Positions 33,003 through 44,154 of a stretch of DNA of 64,000 nucleotides are shown one piece after another (within the stretch, counting starts at the first letter, position 1; every line of letters starts with the position of its first letter). The position numbers and the translations under genes are program-made. Source of the stretch: Falciphora oryzae (lineage: Eukaryota; Ascomycota; Sordariomycetes; Magnaporthales; Magnaporthaceae); NCBI GenBank assembly GCA_000733355.1, contig JNVV01000069.1, positions 119,180-183,179 of the forward strand, read 5' to 3'. The notes under the pieces were generated by a model. That model ran no database searches. It saw nothing but the letters and a program-made list of their open reading frames with translations, and was not told the DNA's origin.

Positions 33003-33716
33003 TCCGTAGCCGCCGTGTCGATGGACTCGAGCGAAGGCAGCTGAGACGGCCGCGGACCGTGAGGGATGTCCGGTAGGGACCTCACAGGCAATAACGAGGA
33101 ACGGTGACCCATACGACGATTACTGCCCTGGTTCGGACTCGGTGTCGTGCTCCGGATGTCCCCTTCCCACTCGGCGTCGATGTTCCGACCGGACTTCAAG
33201 CGCTGAAAAGGAACAGAAGGGAGTGCCTAGGACCTATCAGACGCCGAATAGAAGAAAATGTCCAAAACCAAGGCTCGGTGATGGCATACCAACTCAGTCG
33301 CACGATGTGGTCGCAGTAGCAGCCGCTTCAGGATATCGACGCGTTCCCCCGCACGAAAACGACCTCGCATCCGACTCGGCCGTGATCCGCTGCTATCACG
33401 TGTGAAGCCAAATGACCACCCCGACTGGCATCCGGCCTTGCCTCCCACGGCAACGCACCACGATATGCGAGAGTCCGGAAGGGCTAGGCTCCATGCAACA
33501 GCTCCACGTTTTACGCACGAGTTGCCCTCAGCAATTTCCATATCCGTGCAGGGTGAGCCAGGCACGCTGACCTAAAAAAAAACTGACAACCAACAGGTGG
33601 GTGCTTCGTCCCACATTTTCCCAAAAGAACATCAGCAACTACAAGCAACCTGCTAAAAGTAGTAGTTCTATATCTTTTTACAATTTAAAAGATATATTTT
33701 GAAATACATGCACGTA
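33003..33716. other. Spacer left of the nested transposon
   Basis: No gene recognised. The sequence turns AT-rich near 33.66 kb just before the transposon border. Confidence 0.45.
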
Positions 33717-33854
33717 CTTGTGCGGGCTAAAAGCGCCTCGCACTCGATCGGCCCTTTGGGGATAGAGTGCGGCGGGGCGATCTGTCGTTTTCGGGGCAAT
33801 CTGTCGTTTTTTTGGGACATTTTTCCCCATACAAATTAGCGGGGAATCAATGTA
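33717..33854 (+). repeat. Left terminal inverted repeat of the outer transposon
   Basis: Begins CTTGTGCGGGCTAAAAGCGC. Contains a 19-bp direct duplication (33774-33792 and 33793-33811, GGGGC[G/A]ATCTGTCG core) that may be a transposase-binding pair. Confidence 0.88.
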
Positions 33855-34162
33855 TTCTCAATTTGGCCTGTGACCTCCCCAACAGCATATTGCACAGGCA
33901 CATGCATGCCCGAGCCCCCTAGTACGGCAGTGCATAAGGCCCGACGAGACAAAACCCAAAAATGGCAGCTAGACTTACGCCCATGTGGGCCAGAGGCGTG
34001 CAACATCCAAATTTAGCAAGCGCACAGCCCAAATCAATGTCAATAGCCGAACCATTACATTTTTGCCATTTTTCGGCTATTTAAATCGAGCTTAGAGATG
34101 CAGACCGGTGAGCAGAGATTTACATTCCTTTACACCACTTTACATGGCTTCACAGCTTCACC

Positions 34163-35260
34163 ATGCCTCTGGACGTCCCCAACTGTGGGCAGAAAGTCCA
34201 TGCAACCATCATTGCTTATGCCAATCCTCCTCCTACATTTTGTCCCGATTGTGGCTATCGCTTTCCCAAGCCCCCTGCCCCTGGCGACGAGGTTGTCGAC
34301 CTATTTATCGTTTCGTTACCTCCCCCACCACGATCTCCTACCCTTACCCTATCGTTGCCTACCCTCCCTATCAAACGAAAAACACCTTTGGCCGATGATA
34401 CAGCTTTTGCCGTACGTGAACGCAACTACAACATGCTGTTAACCAAAAAGCCTTCCAAACCATTAAGTGTTACCATTAGCACGAACTTTTTTTATGGTAG
34501 ACACTACTACCAAAACGAAGACGACCCTATCTTTGCAAAGATCCGGCATTACAAAGCTATTACCCCGCTAAAAGTTTTCCATCCTGCCTAATACCCAGCC
34601 GAGCACGTTTTCCCTTCACTCGAACATCTTATTATGTTTATCGTAAACAAAAGTGCATTTTCTCCCACCCAAAAAAAGCTCGATTGGGTTTTGATCGCCG
34701 GGGTTAAAGGCAATAAAACCGGCATTACCGAGATTCCTTACATAATCGAAGGCCCAATTTCGTTCGGCCTTTTGCTACGCAAGCTTTACCCAAGTACGCG
34801 ATACATTTCCTTTTTCCCAAGCATTTACTTTAGCTAACATGCTTTTATTAAAACTGTTAAAGCCGAATACACCTTGTCGTTTTTCGCCAGCACCCTTACA
34901 GATCCTCCTGCTTCCAAAAAGCCAGCTTATACCTTTAAGGATGATATTTCCCTGGCAGGAAGCAGCCCCGGAGGACCTATCACCCCATCCCCACGCAAAA
35001 AGGCATTAGCTCCCGCACGCAAACGCAGCGTTAAAAAAGAACCGGGAACGAAAATTAAGGTAGAGCCAATGGCTCGGGTAACCAGGCCTCCGAAACACGT
35101 GGTTGCCCCTATCCCGCTATCGTTCGCCCCACCACATCCACTAAGCTCCCCATTAGCGGAAATATCCGCTGCATTATTGGATTCGTTGCCTAGTAACAAT
35201 GCTAACGAAGAGGCGAACGAGTTACTACCTGCCCGGTACACCTTTGTACGCGAAGGTTAA
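34163..35260 (+). pseudogene. Zinc-ribbon-like ORF of the inner transposon, two in-frame stops
   Basis: A single frame of about 365 codons starts MPLDVPNCGQKVHAT and is interrupted by TAA at 34589-34591 and TAA at 34835-34837. Both could be CAA (Gln) codons changed by C-to-T mutation. Near the N-terminus NCGQKV and CPDCGYRF form a possible four-Cys zinc ribbon. The middle reads KLDWVLIAGVKGNKTGITEI and YIIEGPISFGLLLRKLYP. The C-terminal third is basic and proline-rich with KKEPGTKIKVEPM. No family was recognised. Position inside the TIRs and the zinc ribbon suggest a DNA-binding partner of the transposase (inference). Confidence 0.5.
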
Positions 35261-36000
35261 CCCCAATAAGTGGATGAACACGCATAAGAATATATTAATG
35301 CGCAAAGCTAATACCTATAGATTAGGGGCACATCGCGTACTTCCAAACCCACAACTGTTCCACCTCTCTCTATGGAGCTCCGTAACAAACGGGGCCGGGC
35401 TTTGTTTACCGGAGCAAGCAAATCCCCCGCTAATAAACGGATTCGAAATTGCTAGGGTAATAAATTCGATAACCCAAGTGCATCGGACGATATTTCGGGC
35501 TGAAAAGTGTTTACGAGGATGTGTTAACAGGTTGGCGCACGTATGTACATTAGCAATCTACTACTTTACTTTTTATTTGTTTGCAATTCCAAATTTCCTA
35601 TGTCCTTAACTAGATCCTCCGTTTTATCGGCTGGTTTTTCGTTTTTTTTGGAGCCATCCTCCGCGAGCTGGTGTATATTTTGGAATTTAATTTTTAACTT
35701 GCGGATAAAAGCAGCCGCAAATTTTTTATCCAGCGTAGGGGAAATGGAAAACGACAACATAGGTTATACACTAATGCATACGTGCTTTTTTAAAGCTTCC
35801 TTTAACGCAAGGTACTGCTTAAAATAGGGCTGGTCTCGTTAGGCATGCGTTTTCCATATGGGCAATCCACCGAGTTTGTTTATAGCTGCTATGCAAAAAG
35901 CCAGGGTTTTTAAAGGAAAATATTCGTTAATATCCACCTGTTTTTATTCCAACACCTTTTTAACGTACTTTAACGCTACAGGATTAAGGGGGACACGCCA
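35261..36000. other. AT-rich interior of the inner transposon
   Basis: Stop-rich on both strands. Minus-strand fragments such as PGTPLAPVPHSEKWHSKLAC near 36.02 kb look like the tail of the decayed transposase gene; nothing else was recognised. Confidence 0.4.
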
Positions 36001-37400
36001 ATTTCGAATGCCATTTTTCGGAATGTGGTACAGGTGCTAGGGGCGTCCCGGGATAATATAAGGTCGTCGAAGTTATCGTCGGATACGGTGGTTGTTCCAA
36101 AAGGAAACAAAGTTTGCGAACTTTTAGCGAATAATGGGCATGTAGATAAAAAGGAAGGCGATATCATCCACAAAAATTCCTTTAACATAAAAACCCTTTA
36201 TCGCTAATTTGCCTAAAAAAATCTAAAGTTGTTAGTAATAAATTAACTTAAACAGGAGGGTATAAATATTTACACGCCAAAACTGGGCTTTACTTAAGCA
36301 CAATCGGGACCACCAACTTTCGATTTTAACGTTAAACACGCTTTTCCCAAAAATAAAGCATTTTTAAATAGGAATCTCCTCCGGCTCCTACTATGCGGGT
36401 GATACTTCGGGGCCAAAAGTAAGCGCAGTAGGTATTGCGGAAAAACTCTTTTATGCATATGTCGTACTAGGGCCTACACCCGATAACACACTCGCACTTC
36501 CCTTCAACCGAAGCTGCTTTGTTTTTGCAGCTAAGGCAGCCTTGGTAAGGAGGTACTGTACCGCGCACAAAAGTTCCGTTTCCACTCCACGATTTGCACG
36601 GATAATAAAAGGGAAGAAGCCATAATGTTTAACAATATGCAAATATTGCGTAATAACGCTGCATGCTATGCGTACGCAAACGCCCACGTAAAACCAGGGA
36701 ATAAAGCGAAAATGGGCATCGATAGCTGCGTAAATTTCGATACCAAAAGGTGCAAGCTTTATATAGCCATCCATTAACCAGATCCAATTAGGGCCAGGGG
36801 TAATATACCCTCCTTTGCGCCAGTATCCGTAATAGCGCCGTTTTTACACGCTAATTTCGTAATAGGTGCGGTAAATTTCGAATGCCAACTTCTTTAAAGC
36901 ACAAATTATTTGCTAGCGTACATGGGTATACAAATGGTTGCGGCCGTAGGAATGGACGATATTAGTAATGTGCTTGTCAATACGGAAGTATTCGTTTAAT
37001 TGCTACCGTACTAAATTCCGGAATTCGGGAGTAAGGCGGCGCCGGATATCGTGCTGGAAACGGAATCGTCGTAAACCGGAAAGGGAAATAGTAAACCCTT
37101 CGGTAAAAAGGATTTCGAAGATTTTAACATTTGAATAAAAATGTTTAAAAAAAAGCTTTTAAATACGAGGGAAAAGGTTAGGGGTAAAAAAAGTTTAACC
37201 TTTGCGAGCTTCCACGCCCCATTTGCGCAAAGCCCAATTAAACGTACGAAAGGTAAGAAAAAGGTTTTTTTTAATACGAAGCCATAATAAAATTTCGGCG
37301 CGGCTAGTGCTTGCAACGTAAACTTGGGTAATAAAAGCGCGATACGGTTTAAAGTTGATGGAAAGGCGAAGCATTATGGGCTAAAAAGTAAAAGGAAAAA
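36000..37400 (-). pseudogene. Decayed integrase-core (rve-like DDE) transposase
   Basis: On the minus strand the best preserved part is 36774-36451: MDGYIKLAPFGIEIYAAIDA, FRFIPWFYVGVCVRIACS and FPFIIRANRGVETELL. This is the wording of fungal integrase-core proteins, in which D-G-x-x-K-L, Y-x-x-x-D and S/A-x-R-G-x-E carry the catalytic acids. Upstream, in other frames, are TPEFRNLVRQLNEYFRIDKH and KKLAFEIYRTYYE. Downstream near 36.3 kb KIESWWSRL matches the expected IESWW motif. Many stops and frame changes in AT-rich sequence show heavy decay. Lying inside the 35-bp TIRs, it is the natural candidate for the enzyme that once moved the inner element. Confidence 0.6.
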
Positions 37401-37560
37401 CAAATGGAAAAAAAGGAGGACGAGAAGGTATGGGGTATATATTAGGATATGTCGGGTGTATATAAATGTACATACGTTTATATAGGTGTACCGGGTTTGT
37501 ATATAAAAGTACATATATTAAATTCCGCATTTTTTAATATAATTTAAACGGATTTTATTA

Positions 37561-38004
37561 TAACGTGGTTCATCAGCGAGCGACACACATCACCGAGCGA
37601 CACACTTGCAAAATGCATATTAAACAGCGCTTTTTTTCAACCAAATAACTCGCTTAATTTACAACCGAATTGTACCAAAATTTACATAAAGATATTTAAC
37701 TATATAAAGAAATTAATATATTTTTTTCGGATTTTTATTATTACCTCATTATGGTGAGTTTTAAACACTGTATAAAATACTGTGCACTTTTTCCAATTTT
37801 GTCGAACTAACCCTAATAAAGTAATAATAAAAATCCGAAAAAAATATATTAATTTCTTTATATAGTTAAATATCTTTATGTAAATTTTGGTACAATTCGG
37901 TTGTAAATTAAGCGAGTTATTTGGTTGAAAAAAAGCGCTGTTTAATATGCATTTTGCAAGTGTGTCGCTCGGTGATGTGTGTCGCTCGCTGATGAACCAC
38001 GTTA
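37561..38004. mobile_element. 444-bp foldback/MITE element with perfect 184-bp arms
   Basis: Bases 37561-37744 are, by direct reading, the exact reverse complement of 37821-38004, leaving a 76-bp centre. TA borders both ends (37559-37560 and 38005-38006). The ends begin TAACGTGGTTCATCAGCGAG. Near each end GAGCGACACAC occurs twice, 17 bp apart (37578 and 37595 on the left). No ORF is present. A transposase must act in trans. Confidence 0.9.
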
Positions 38005-38260
38005 TAATTTAATTTAAATTTATACATTTTACATGCAATTTTATTTAATTTTAATATAATTTATTCCTTATAAATACTAAAACTTATTAATAAAAATAAG
38101 TTCGTTCTTTTATAAATAAAGGTGTAAAATGTAGCCAATTCTTATAAGGCCCTGTTGGCTATGGTAAAGTCCTGTGCCCTTTTGGAAACTCCTGGTTATG
38201 CTGTGTAAAGAAAAGCTACATCGTGTAGCCCCATATAAGCCTATATCACCTCCTGTTAGC

Positions 38261-39290
38261 CTAATCGCTGCTGTCGTCAAAAATGTCACCCGCCTTTTTG
38301 GCTTTCGCAACGGCAATCTGGGTTTGCAAATCGCAAACCATGCCTTTCATGCGCTTAACCGACAGGTTTTTAATTATATCGGCCCAAACCCCGTCGGTGG
38401 AATCCTTATCCCGCTTGCGCTTGCGAGCTAAACTGGGGTTAGCTTTGTAAATCTATGTAAGGATCTGTAGGCAGGGATATTTACGAATCGCGGCAATAAC
38501 AAAGGAGCACTTGTAAACAGCGCTCGAATACTGGCAGTTCGTGCAAGCACCATTAAACACCAGCCGGTTGCCCACTTTGCCCGCGAAGCAGCTGCCGCAA
38601 GGGCTAGTGCTTAAATCGTACGCACACTTTTTGCACACCTTCTTGCCGTTAGCTGGGTATATCAATAGGTTACACTGGTGTCAAGGTTTGTAAAGGTATG
38701 GAAATACTTACTAGGTGTGTTAATGAGCGCGTACGCTACCAGCGCCTGCTGTTGCTGCTGGCGCTCCTTTTTAATGACGGTTTGCACGAAGCGCGGACCG
38801 TACTAAACCTTCTTGGGGTCGATAAAACGGGTGACCTCCTATTGCCGCTTTTAGTTAAAATTTTTACAGGGGTATACAGGGGTGTACATACTTTGCCTCC
38901 GTCCTTAAAGGCAGAAATCTCCCCGATCATTTTCCAAATGGCATTATCATCCGAGTTTTAAAGGTTGCCGAACAGCCAACCAGTGATAGATATGGGGGAG
39001 CCCATCGTCGCTTAGGTAACCCTATCAGCCCGAGCGAGCGCTACGCCCTTATAGCTCCACTCGATGATGTGGGCGTATTTTTTAGGGGTAAAGGCAGGCG
39101 CGGAGGAAGACATGGTGGGTGAGCCGGTGTCAAGCGGTGTAGGCGTCTGTAAAGGCGGCTGCTGAGTCGCGGTCTCTTGATCGGGGGTTGACAGGGGTGT
39201 AAAGGTCTGTAAACGGTCGTGAATCCGAAAAGACCGGCGGGACATCCCGGACAACTTCACCTGAAAAAATCCCACCCAATATGTTAGCAA
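38261..39290 (-). CDS. Small Cys-rich protein gene, several exons (DUF3716-like?)
   Basis: Minus-strand coding blocks in order are: MSRRSFRIHDRLQTFTPLST to SSSAPAFTPKKYAHIIEWSY and ALARADR (39.2-39.0 kb); NAIWKMIGEISAFKDGGK ending at a GTATGT donor (38.9 kb); VQTVIKKERQQQQQALVAYA and LINTP before GTAAGT (38.7 kb); a Cys-rich block VCKKCAYDLSTSPCGSCF, FNGACTNCQYSSAVYKC (38.65-38.5 kb); and LARKRKRDKDSTDGVWADII to DDSSD and a TAG at 38261-38263. Four CxxC pairs suggest zinc binding and resemble the fungal DUF3716 pattern (tentative). In contrast to its neighbours it keeps open blocks, so it may be a functional cargo gene. Exact exon borders were not all resolved. Confidence 0.45.
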
Positions 39291-39745
39291 ATGTTTTAAC
39301 CGCCGTGGATTGACGAAAAATAGCCGTATGATAATAAAAAGTCGCGCGTTTTAAAGCGCGTAATCCGTAAATTCCAAAAATATATGTATAAAGCCGTAAT
39401 AATCGCTGCGCGGTGGTGTAAAAGCAGTTATACTTACTTGACGTGGTGGTGGAAGTGTCGGAATCAAAAAATGATTACCGGGAAACGATTAGCGGCGACT
39501 CAATTTGATGTGGGTGCAATAGATCCCTAGCTTTTGATTGGTCCAATCCAATTTGTGGGGACGTCCCTCCCGCACCTGCCGTGCACCTATTGAAATTGTG
39601 GCTCCAATTGGGTTTTGTCTCGTCGGGCCTTATGCACTGCCGTACCCTAGTGACGCGTTTTTGATCGGCAACCCCGCTCCTACCGTGAGGGATCTCGGCT
39701 CGACTTTGCTGTATCTCGCTGCTTTTGAGGCAAAATTGCACCAAA

Positions 39746-42134
39746 ATGACGAGGGTAAAGAGCGAGAAGGAGCGCAATCGAGCGCGGATAGCTGAGGCCC
39801 GGATTCTCGCCGCCGTTGAAGATATCGAAAACGGGCGGTTCAAAAGCGCCGCCCTCGCCGCGAAGCACTACGGATTGAGCGCCCGCACGCTTCAGAGGCG
39901 CCGGAAAGGCGCTGGATCTCGCTTAGCAAACGGAGGCTCGAATAAAGCCCTAGACGATACGGAAGAGCTCGCTTTAAAGGCGTGGATCAATTGGAGGCAG
40001 TCAGCAGGTCAGAGAGACTCCCATTAGCAATGAGTTCGACCCAGGCGTAGTTCCCTAATAAAATACCTTATTTGAAATAGGATCTCCCGTCACTGCCGTC
40101 GCCCTCGCGCAAGCCGTCAACTCGATCGTCAGCCGACGGAGGCACCCGCCGCCGCGAGAAGATAGGAAAAAATGGGCGCAAACGTGGCTTACGAAGCACA
40201 AGTCGATGCTCAAACGAGTGCGAGGCACGCCGCGAGCGTTTGAAAGGCGCGCTGCCCAAAATAGAGCCGTGATCAGAGAGTGGTTCGATTCGTACTCGCA
40301 ATGCGTTGAACGGCACCGGATCGAACGCAGGAACTGCTGGAACTCCGACGAGATTGGCTTCCGGGTTGGCGTGTTCGAGGGTAGCGTTGTTTGGTGCTAT
40401 ACGGATATCGAGACTTGGTTCCAAAGCGATCCGGATCACCGCGCGCTCGTGACGATAATCGAAACCTGTTCAGCCGCCGGCACAACGATCCCCCCGTTCT
40501 TGATCATTGCCGGGATCAATATCAGCGAAAAGCACGTAATCAACTCTCTCCAATCGGGGACGAAGCTTACCACGAGCGAAAACGGCTGGACCGACGATCT
40601 GATCGCGCTTGACTGGTTAGATCATTTTCTCGAGTTTTCAAAGCCCTCGTCGCCTACTGATTACCGCTTGTTAATGATCGATAATCACGGATCCCACCTT
40701 ACCTTTCCCTTCTGGGAGAGGTGCCAGCAGGCGAAAGTCGTCCTCTTTCTTTTGCCTCCGCACACAACGCACAAGTTGCAGCCTCTTGACGTCGGTATCT
40801 TCTCGGCTTACAAGTTTGCGCATCAGCGAGATCTCGGGCACCAGATTGAGTACGGCGCTGTCGATTATGATCGCCCAAAGTTCCTTAACGGCCTCAAAGA
40901 TATGCGGAGGCGCGCGTTCAAGGTCAGCACGGTGAAGTCGGCGTGGGCAAAGTGCGGGCTTTGGCCGTTCAACCCGGAGGTTGTGCTTGATAATCTCGAG
41001 GATCCTTTAACCTCCGCGAGATCTGCCGCCGTAATAACGCAAAAGGTCGGGTATATCCCAAATGCTACAGATCAGATCCGCCGGATCGAGCAACGAGGTC
41101 AGTTTTTGGCTTCTTTTTATGACGACGACGACGACGAGCCTCACCCTCCCGTCAGAACGCCCTCGCCCGCTTTACTCGCGCACAACTGGAAAGAAGCTAC
41201 AACTCCCACGTTAGATCTATCAGATATCATCACCTTCGAGGATTGGCTTGAAGAACGCCTGCATTCCTCCGCCAATTCCGGCAGGGCCGTCTCGCCAACG
41301 ATGCTTCACGTCTACTCCAAGGTGAAGAAGGCAACCCATGCCGCGATACTCGCCGGTGCGCGTGCGATCGAGGAGCTTCGCCGCCGCGAGCAAGCCCAAA
41401 TTGAGCGCAAACAACGAGCCTCTCTGAACAGGTTGATTACCAAGATTGGGCCGATCTCCGTTGACGACGCGCGCCTGCGGGCGATTAACGACGAGGGCAA
41501 CCGCCTCACTTTCAAGCGGAGGGAACGCCGGCGCCTGCAAGGCAAAGACCTGAAGATGGAGTTGAGGATACTCAAGCGTTGGCTGCGAGAGTATAGGCAA
41601 CAAGAGAGCACGCGCCTTGAGCAGTTGCGGGCGCGCCTGCGACTAGAAAAGGCCAAGCGCAAAGAGATTGCCGACCTCGTGCGCCCTCAAGAAGATGCCC
41701 TCGCCAACGAGGCAACCCTCCTTGGCAGATACTGGCAACAGCGCCGGGAGCGCGACGATCGGTTCCATGCCCTGCAGGAAGAGGCGTTGCTTCTTGCCCG
41801 CTTACAATCTGATAGGGAACAAGACGACGTAGCCCTTCCTCCTACCTGGCAGCCTGCCGAGGCACTCTCTCCCTATACGCCGTGGCGCCTCACGGCACGA
41901 GACGAGGGCACGGTCCGGAAGGTAATGCGGTTCTACTGGCGAGATAAGTACGGCCCAGATTACGCCTTGGGGGTCTTTTTTCCGGGCAAATATACGGCAG
42001 AGGACTACGAGGTATCCTCTCCGGAGGGCACAGATACGGAGGGAAGCGTGACTTCCGCGTCAGATACTGCTGATCGCGATAATCAGGACGAAAAGGCTGA
42101 TCTAGGCGACTTGATTGATCCCGCCCTGACTTGA
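39746..42134 (+). CDS. Pogo/Fot-type DDE transposase of the outer element
   Basis: Exons 39746-40007 and 40081-42134 join across a 73-nt GTCAGA...AATAG intron to give 771 aa; the junction yields SAG-SPVTAVALAQAV. The N-terminus is a psq-type helix-turn-helix (FKSAALAAKHYGLSARTLQR) followed by a CENP-B/Tc5-type second HTH (WLTKHKSMLKRVRGTPRAFE). The catalytic core shows WNSDEIGF, LLMIDNHGSH and PHTTHKLQPLDVGIF, with 35 residues between the second and third Asp (DD35D). A long basic coiled-coil tail ends in an acidic stretch. No stop or frameshift interrupts it, so it may still be active. It would bind the 140-bp TIRs and insert at TA. Confidence 0.92.
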
Positions 42135-42256
42135 ATAGCTTCATTTCTGATCAATTTACTCCAGAGTGCATTTCTCTTATTTGCACGAACAGGGCCTGGG
42201 CGCTGGAGGTGGCCCATGTCTTATGCAGTTGAGTGTGTCATGCGCATAATTGAGGG

Positions 42257-42394
42257 TACATTGATTCCCCGCTAATTTGTATGGGGAAAAATGTCCCAAA
42301 AAAACGACAGATTGCCCCGAAAACGACAGATTGCCCCGCCGCACTCTATCCCCAAAGGGCCGATCGAGTGCGAGGCGCTTTTAGCCCGCACAAG
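42257..42394 (-). repeat. Right terminal inverted repeat of the outer transposon
   Basis: Reverse complement of 33717-33854 with one difference; ends ...TTTTAGCCCGCACAAG next to TA at 42395. Confidence 0.88.
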
Positions 42395-44154
42395 TAGTGA
42401 TAACACGTATATTGGTTAAACTTTTCTCTATCCTATGAGTTCGTGGAGATATGGGAGGTTGAAAACGGCGATGGAGGTCACTTTTTGGTGTATCGTTTTT
42501 TTTTTTAGGTGAACGTGCCAGGGTGAGCCCGGCCTGCACAGCCGCGTGGCCCAGCCTTCCGGACACACACCACGGTGTGTCACGTGTCCAGTCACGTGCC
42601 TCTTGCTTTGGACTTTGATATCGCGATTCTGAAGGACTATGCCTGCTGGGTTCAAGCTAGCTTCAAACCCTTTCCTTCCCCTGCTCGTCAGTCACGATGG
42701 TGGAAAGGCCTCAGATGGTAGATCACATGCATCCCTCTCAGCCCCGTCTGGCCGGCCAGATGAACATCAGCCAACGGGCTGGAAGTCTTTGATTGTCGAT
42801 AACAAAAGACACGAACGTTGATCGCCATGGTCTTTTTGTTAAAATGAAAATGGTTCATTGATTGACATCACTTTTTTCAAGTGCAGTCCGCACGCGTTGT
42901 GCCGCGTGAGGCCTAGAATACATAGAGTCACGTGACTATGTCATCTGACCCACCACGTGACCCCGCATCACGTCTGTCGGGTCGATTTACTCCAGCACTA
43001 GGAGTGGCAGGCAGACACCCCGAACTCCCAGGAATAACGCCGGTTTTATGGTTCATCGCTGAGCACTCAGGGGCCGAGGAAGACGCATGATGCCCTTCAC
43101 CGCTCGCCCCCAATCATGGTGGACCGGAGAGGCACACGTGGTAGGGCCGGACCATACCCAAGTACCAACGGCATCCCTGGTGGCGCCGGTCCGACATGGC
43201 CATCGGGGCTTTCTTGGCTAGAGGCGTGGGCGGTTGGGATCAGGCGGACAAGGACGGGGGCCTGGCAAGATTAGGGGCGGGCGAGCCAGGAATCAGCACA
43301 TCGTGGCCAGGTCACGGACTTATGTGGTGAGGGAATTCTGCGGGCGAGCCGGGTGGCTATGGAGGTCTCCTGAGACTCCAATCAAGGACGTCGCCCTGAG
43401 CGTTGTAGCCAGCTACTTATTTGCACCCGCCGTTCCTGTCGTATCGTCTCGAGATGGATGAGCCGTTCTCGACGTGTTCCACCTTCCCGCCCGTATCCTA
43501 GATGCCTGGTCACCGCCTCGACGGACCACACGACTCCGGGACCACCGCGAGGATATAAGGGGGTACTGTCCCGAAAGGAGGAGTTATAAGGGCAAGCTTC
43601 TCAACATCATGTCCGCTGATCCTTGTACTCGATGTACTTGCCTGGTTATACAACCTGCCTCCCCCTTTCTCCCTAACATCAATCCCTGAGATGGACTAGA
43701 GGAAGTTCAAGGTTGTCGTGGGCTCCATGGCACAGGGGTGGGAGGGGATGAAGAGACGTGAGAAGCGGCGGTAGCGGCGGCAACAGCAGCAATAGTAAAT
43801 GGAACAAGTGAATTGACTTCAGATCCGCCTCCACTCCTCCTTTCTCGCATTCAGCCTTGGTACAGAGAGTTGCCGAACATTGGGCCTCACTTTCCTGCGC
43901 CGTTTCAGGATAAACTCCCCTAGTACTATGCCCAAACCTCTTGTGCCGGTGTCGTGCGGGACTATTCAAATCGAAATCGGTGTCCGTCGCAACAGGTTAT
44001 TGCCATGGCGGTACCTCTCAGGGGCAGACATGGGCGGTTCCCACCAACCTCGGGCACATGGTCAGAGAAACGGATAGTCTTCCTGGCGCCGACAACATTA
44101 GTCTCTTCGACAGCTGACAAGGCGACATACTCTTGTGTTTGCTTACAGCTGTTC
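42395..44154. other. Spacer between the transposon and the NLR gene, rich in CACGTG
   Basis: No gene supported. CACGTG palindromes occur at 42581, 42593, 42929, 42954 and 43135. Fungal bHLH factors bind this hexamer, but neither neighbouring gene starts in this direction, so a regulatory role is doubtful. Confidence 0.4.

Larger units (their letters stand above)
33923..39644. mobile_element. Inner 5.7-kb transposon with 35-bp perfect TIRs
   Basis: The 35 bp at 33923-33957 (TACGGCAGTGCATAAGG...) recur exactly as reverse complement at 39610-39644. Immediately outside lies CCCTAG on both sides (33917-33922 and 39645-39650), a likely 6-bp target-site duplication. A TA duplication with 33-bp TIRs is the alternative reading. 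The interior holds a broken zinc-ribbon ORF (+), a decayed integrase-core transposase (-), a foldback element and a Cys-rich spliced gene (-). Insertion inside the outer pogo element shows it arrived later. Confidence 0.75.
33717..42394 (+). mobile_element. Pogo/Fot-type DNA transposon carrying a nested insertion
   Basis: The two ends are inverted copies: 33717-33854 on the left matches the reverse complement of 42257-42394 on the right with one difference seen (a G/A change), and weaker match continues a few bases inward. TA flanks both ends (33715-33716 and 42395-42396), as expected for Tc1/mariner-pogo insertions. The transposase gene lies at the right side. About 5.7 kb of the 8.7 kb is a second element inserted just inside the left TIR. 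Without it the outer element would be about 2.96 kb, normal for the family. Confidence 0.85.
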
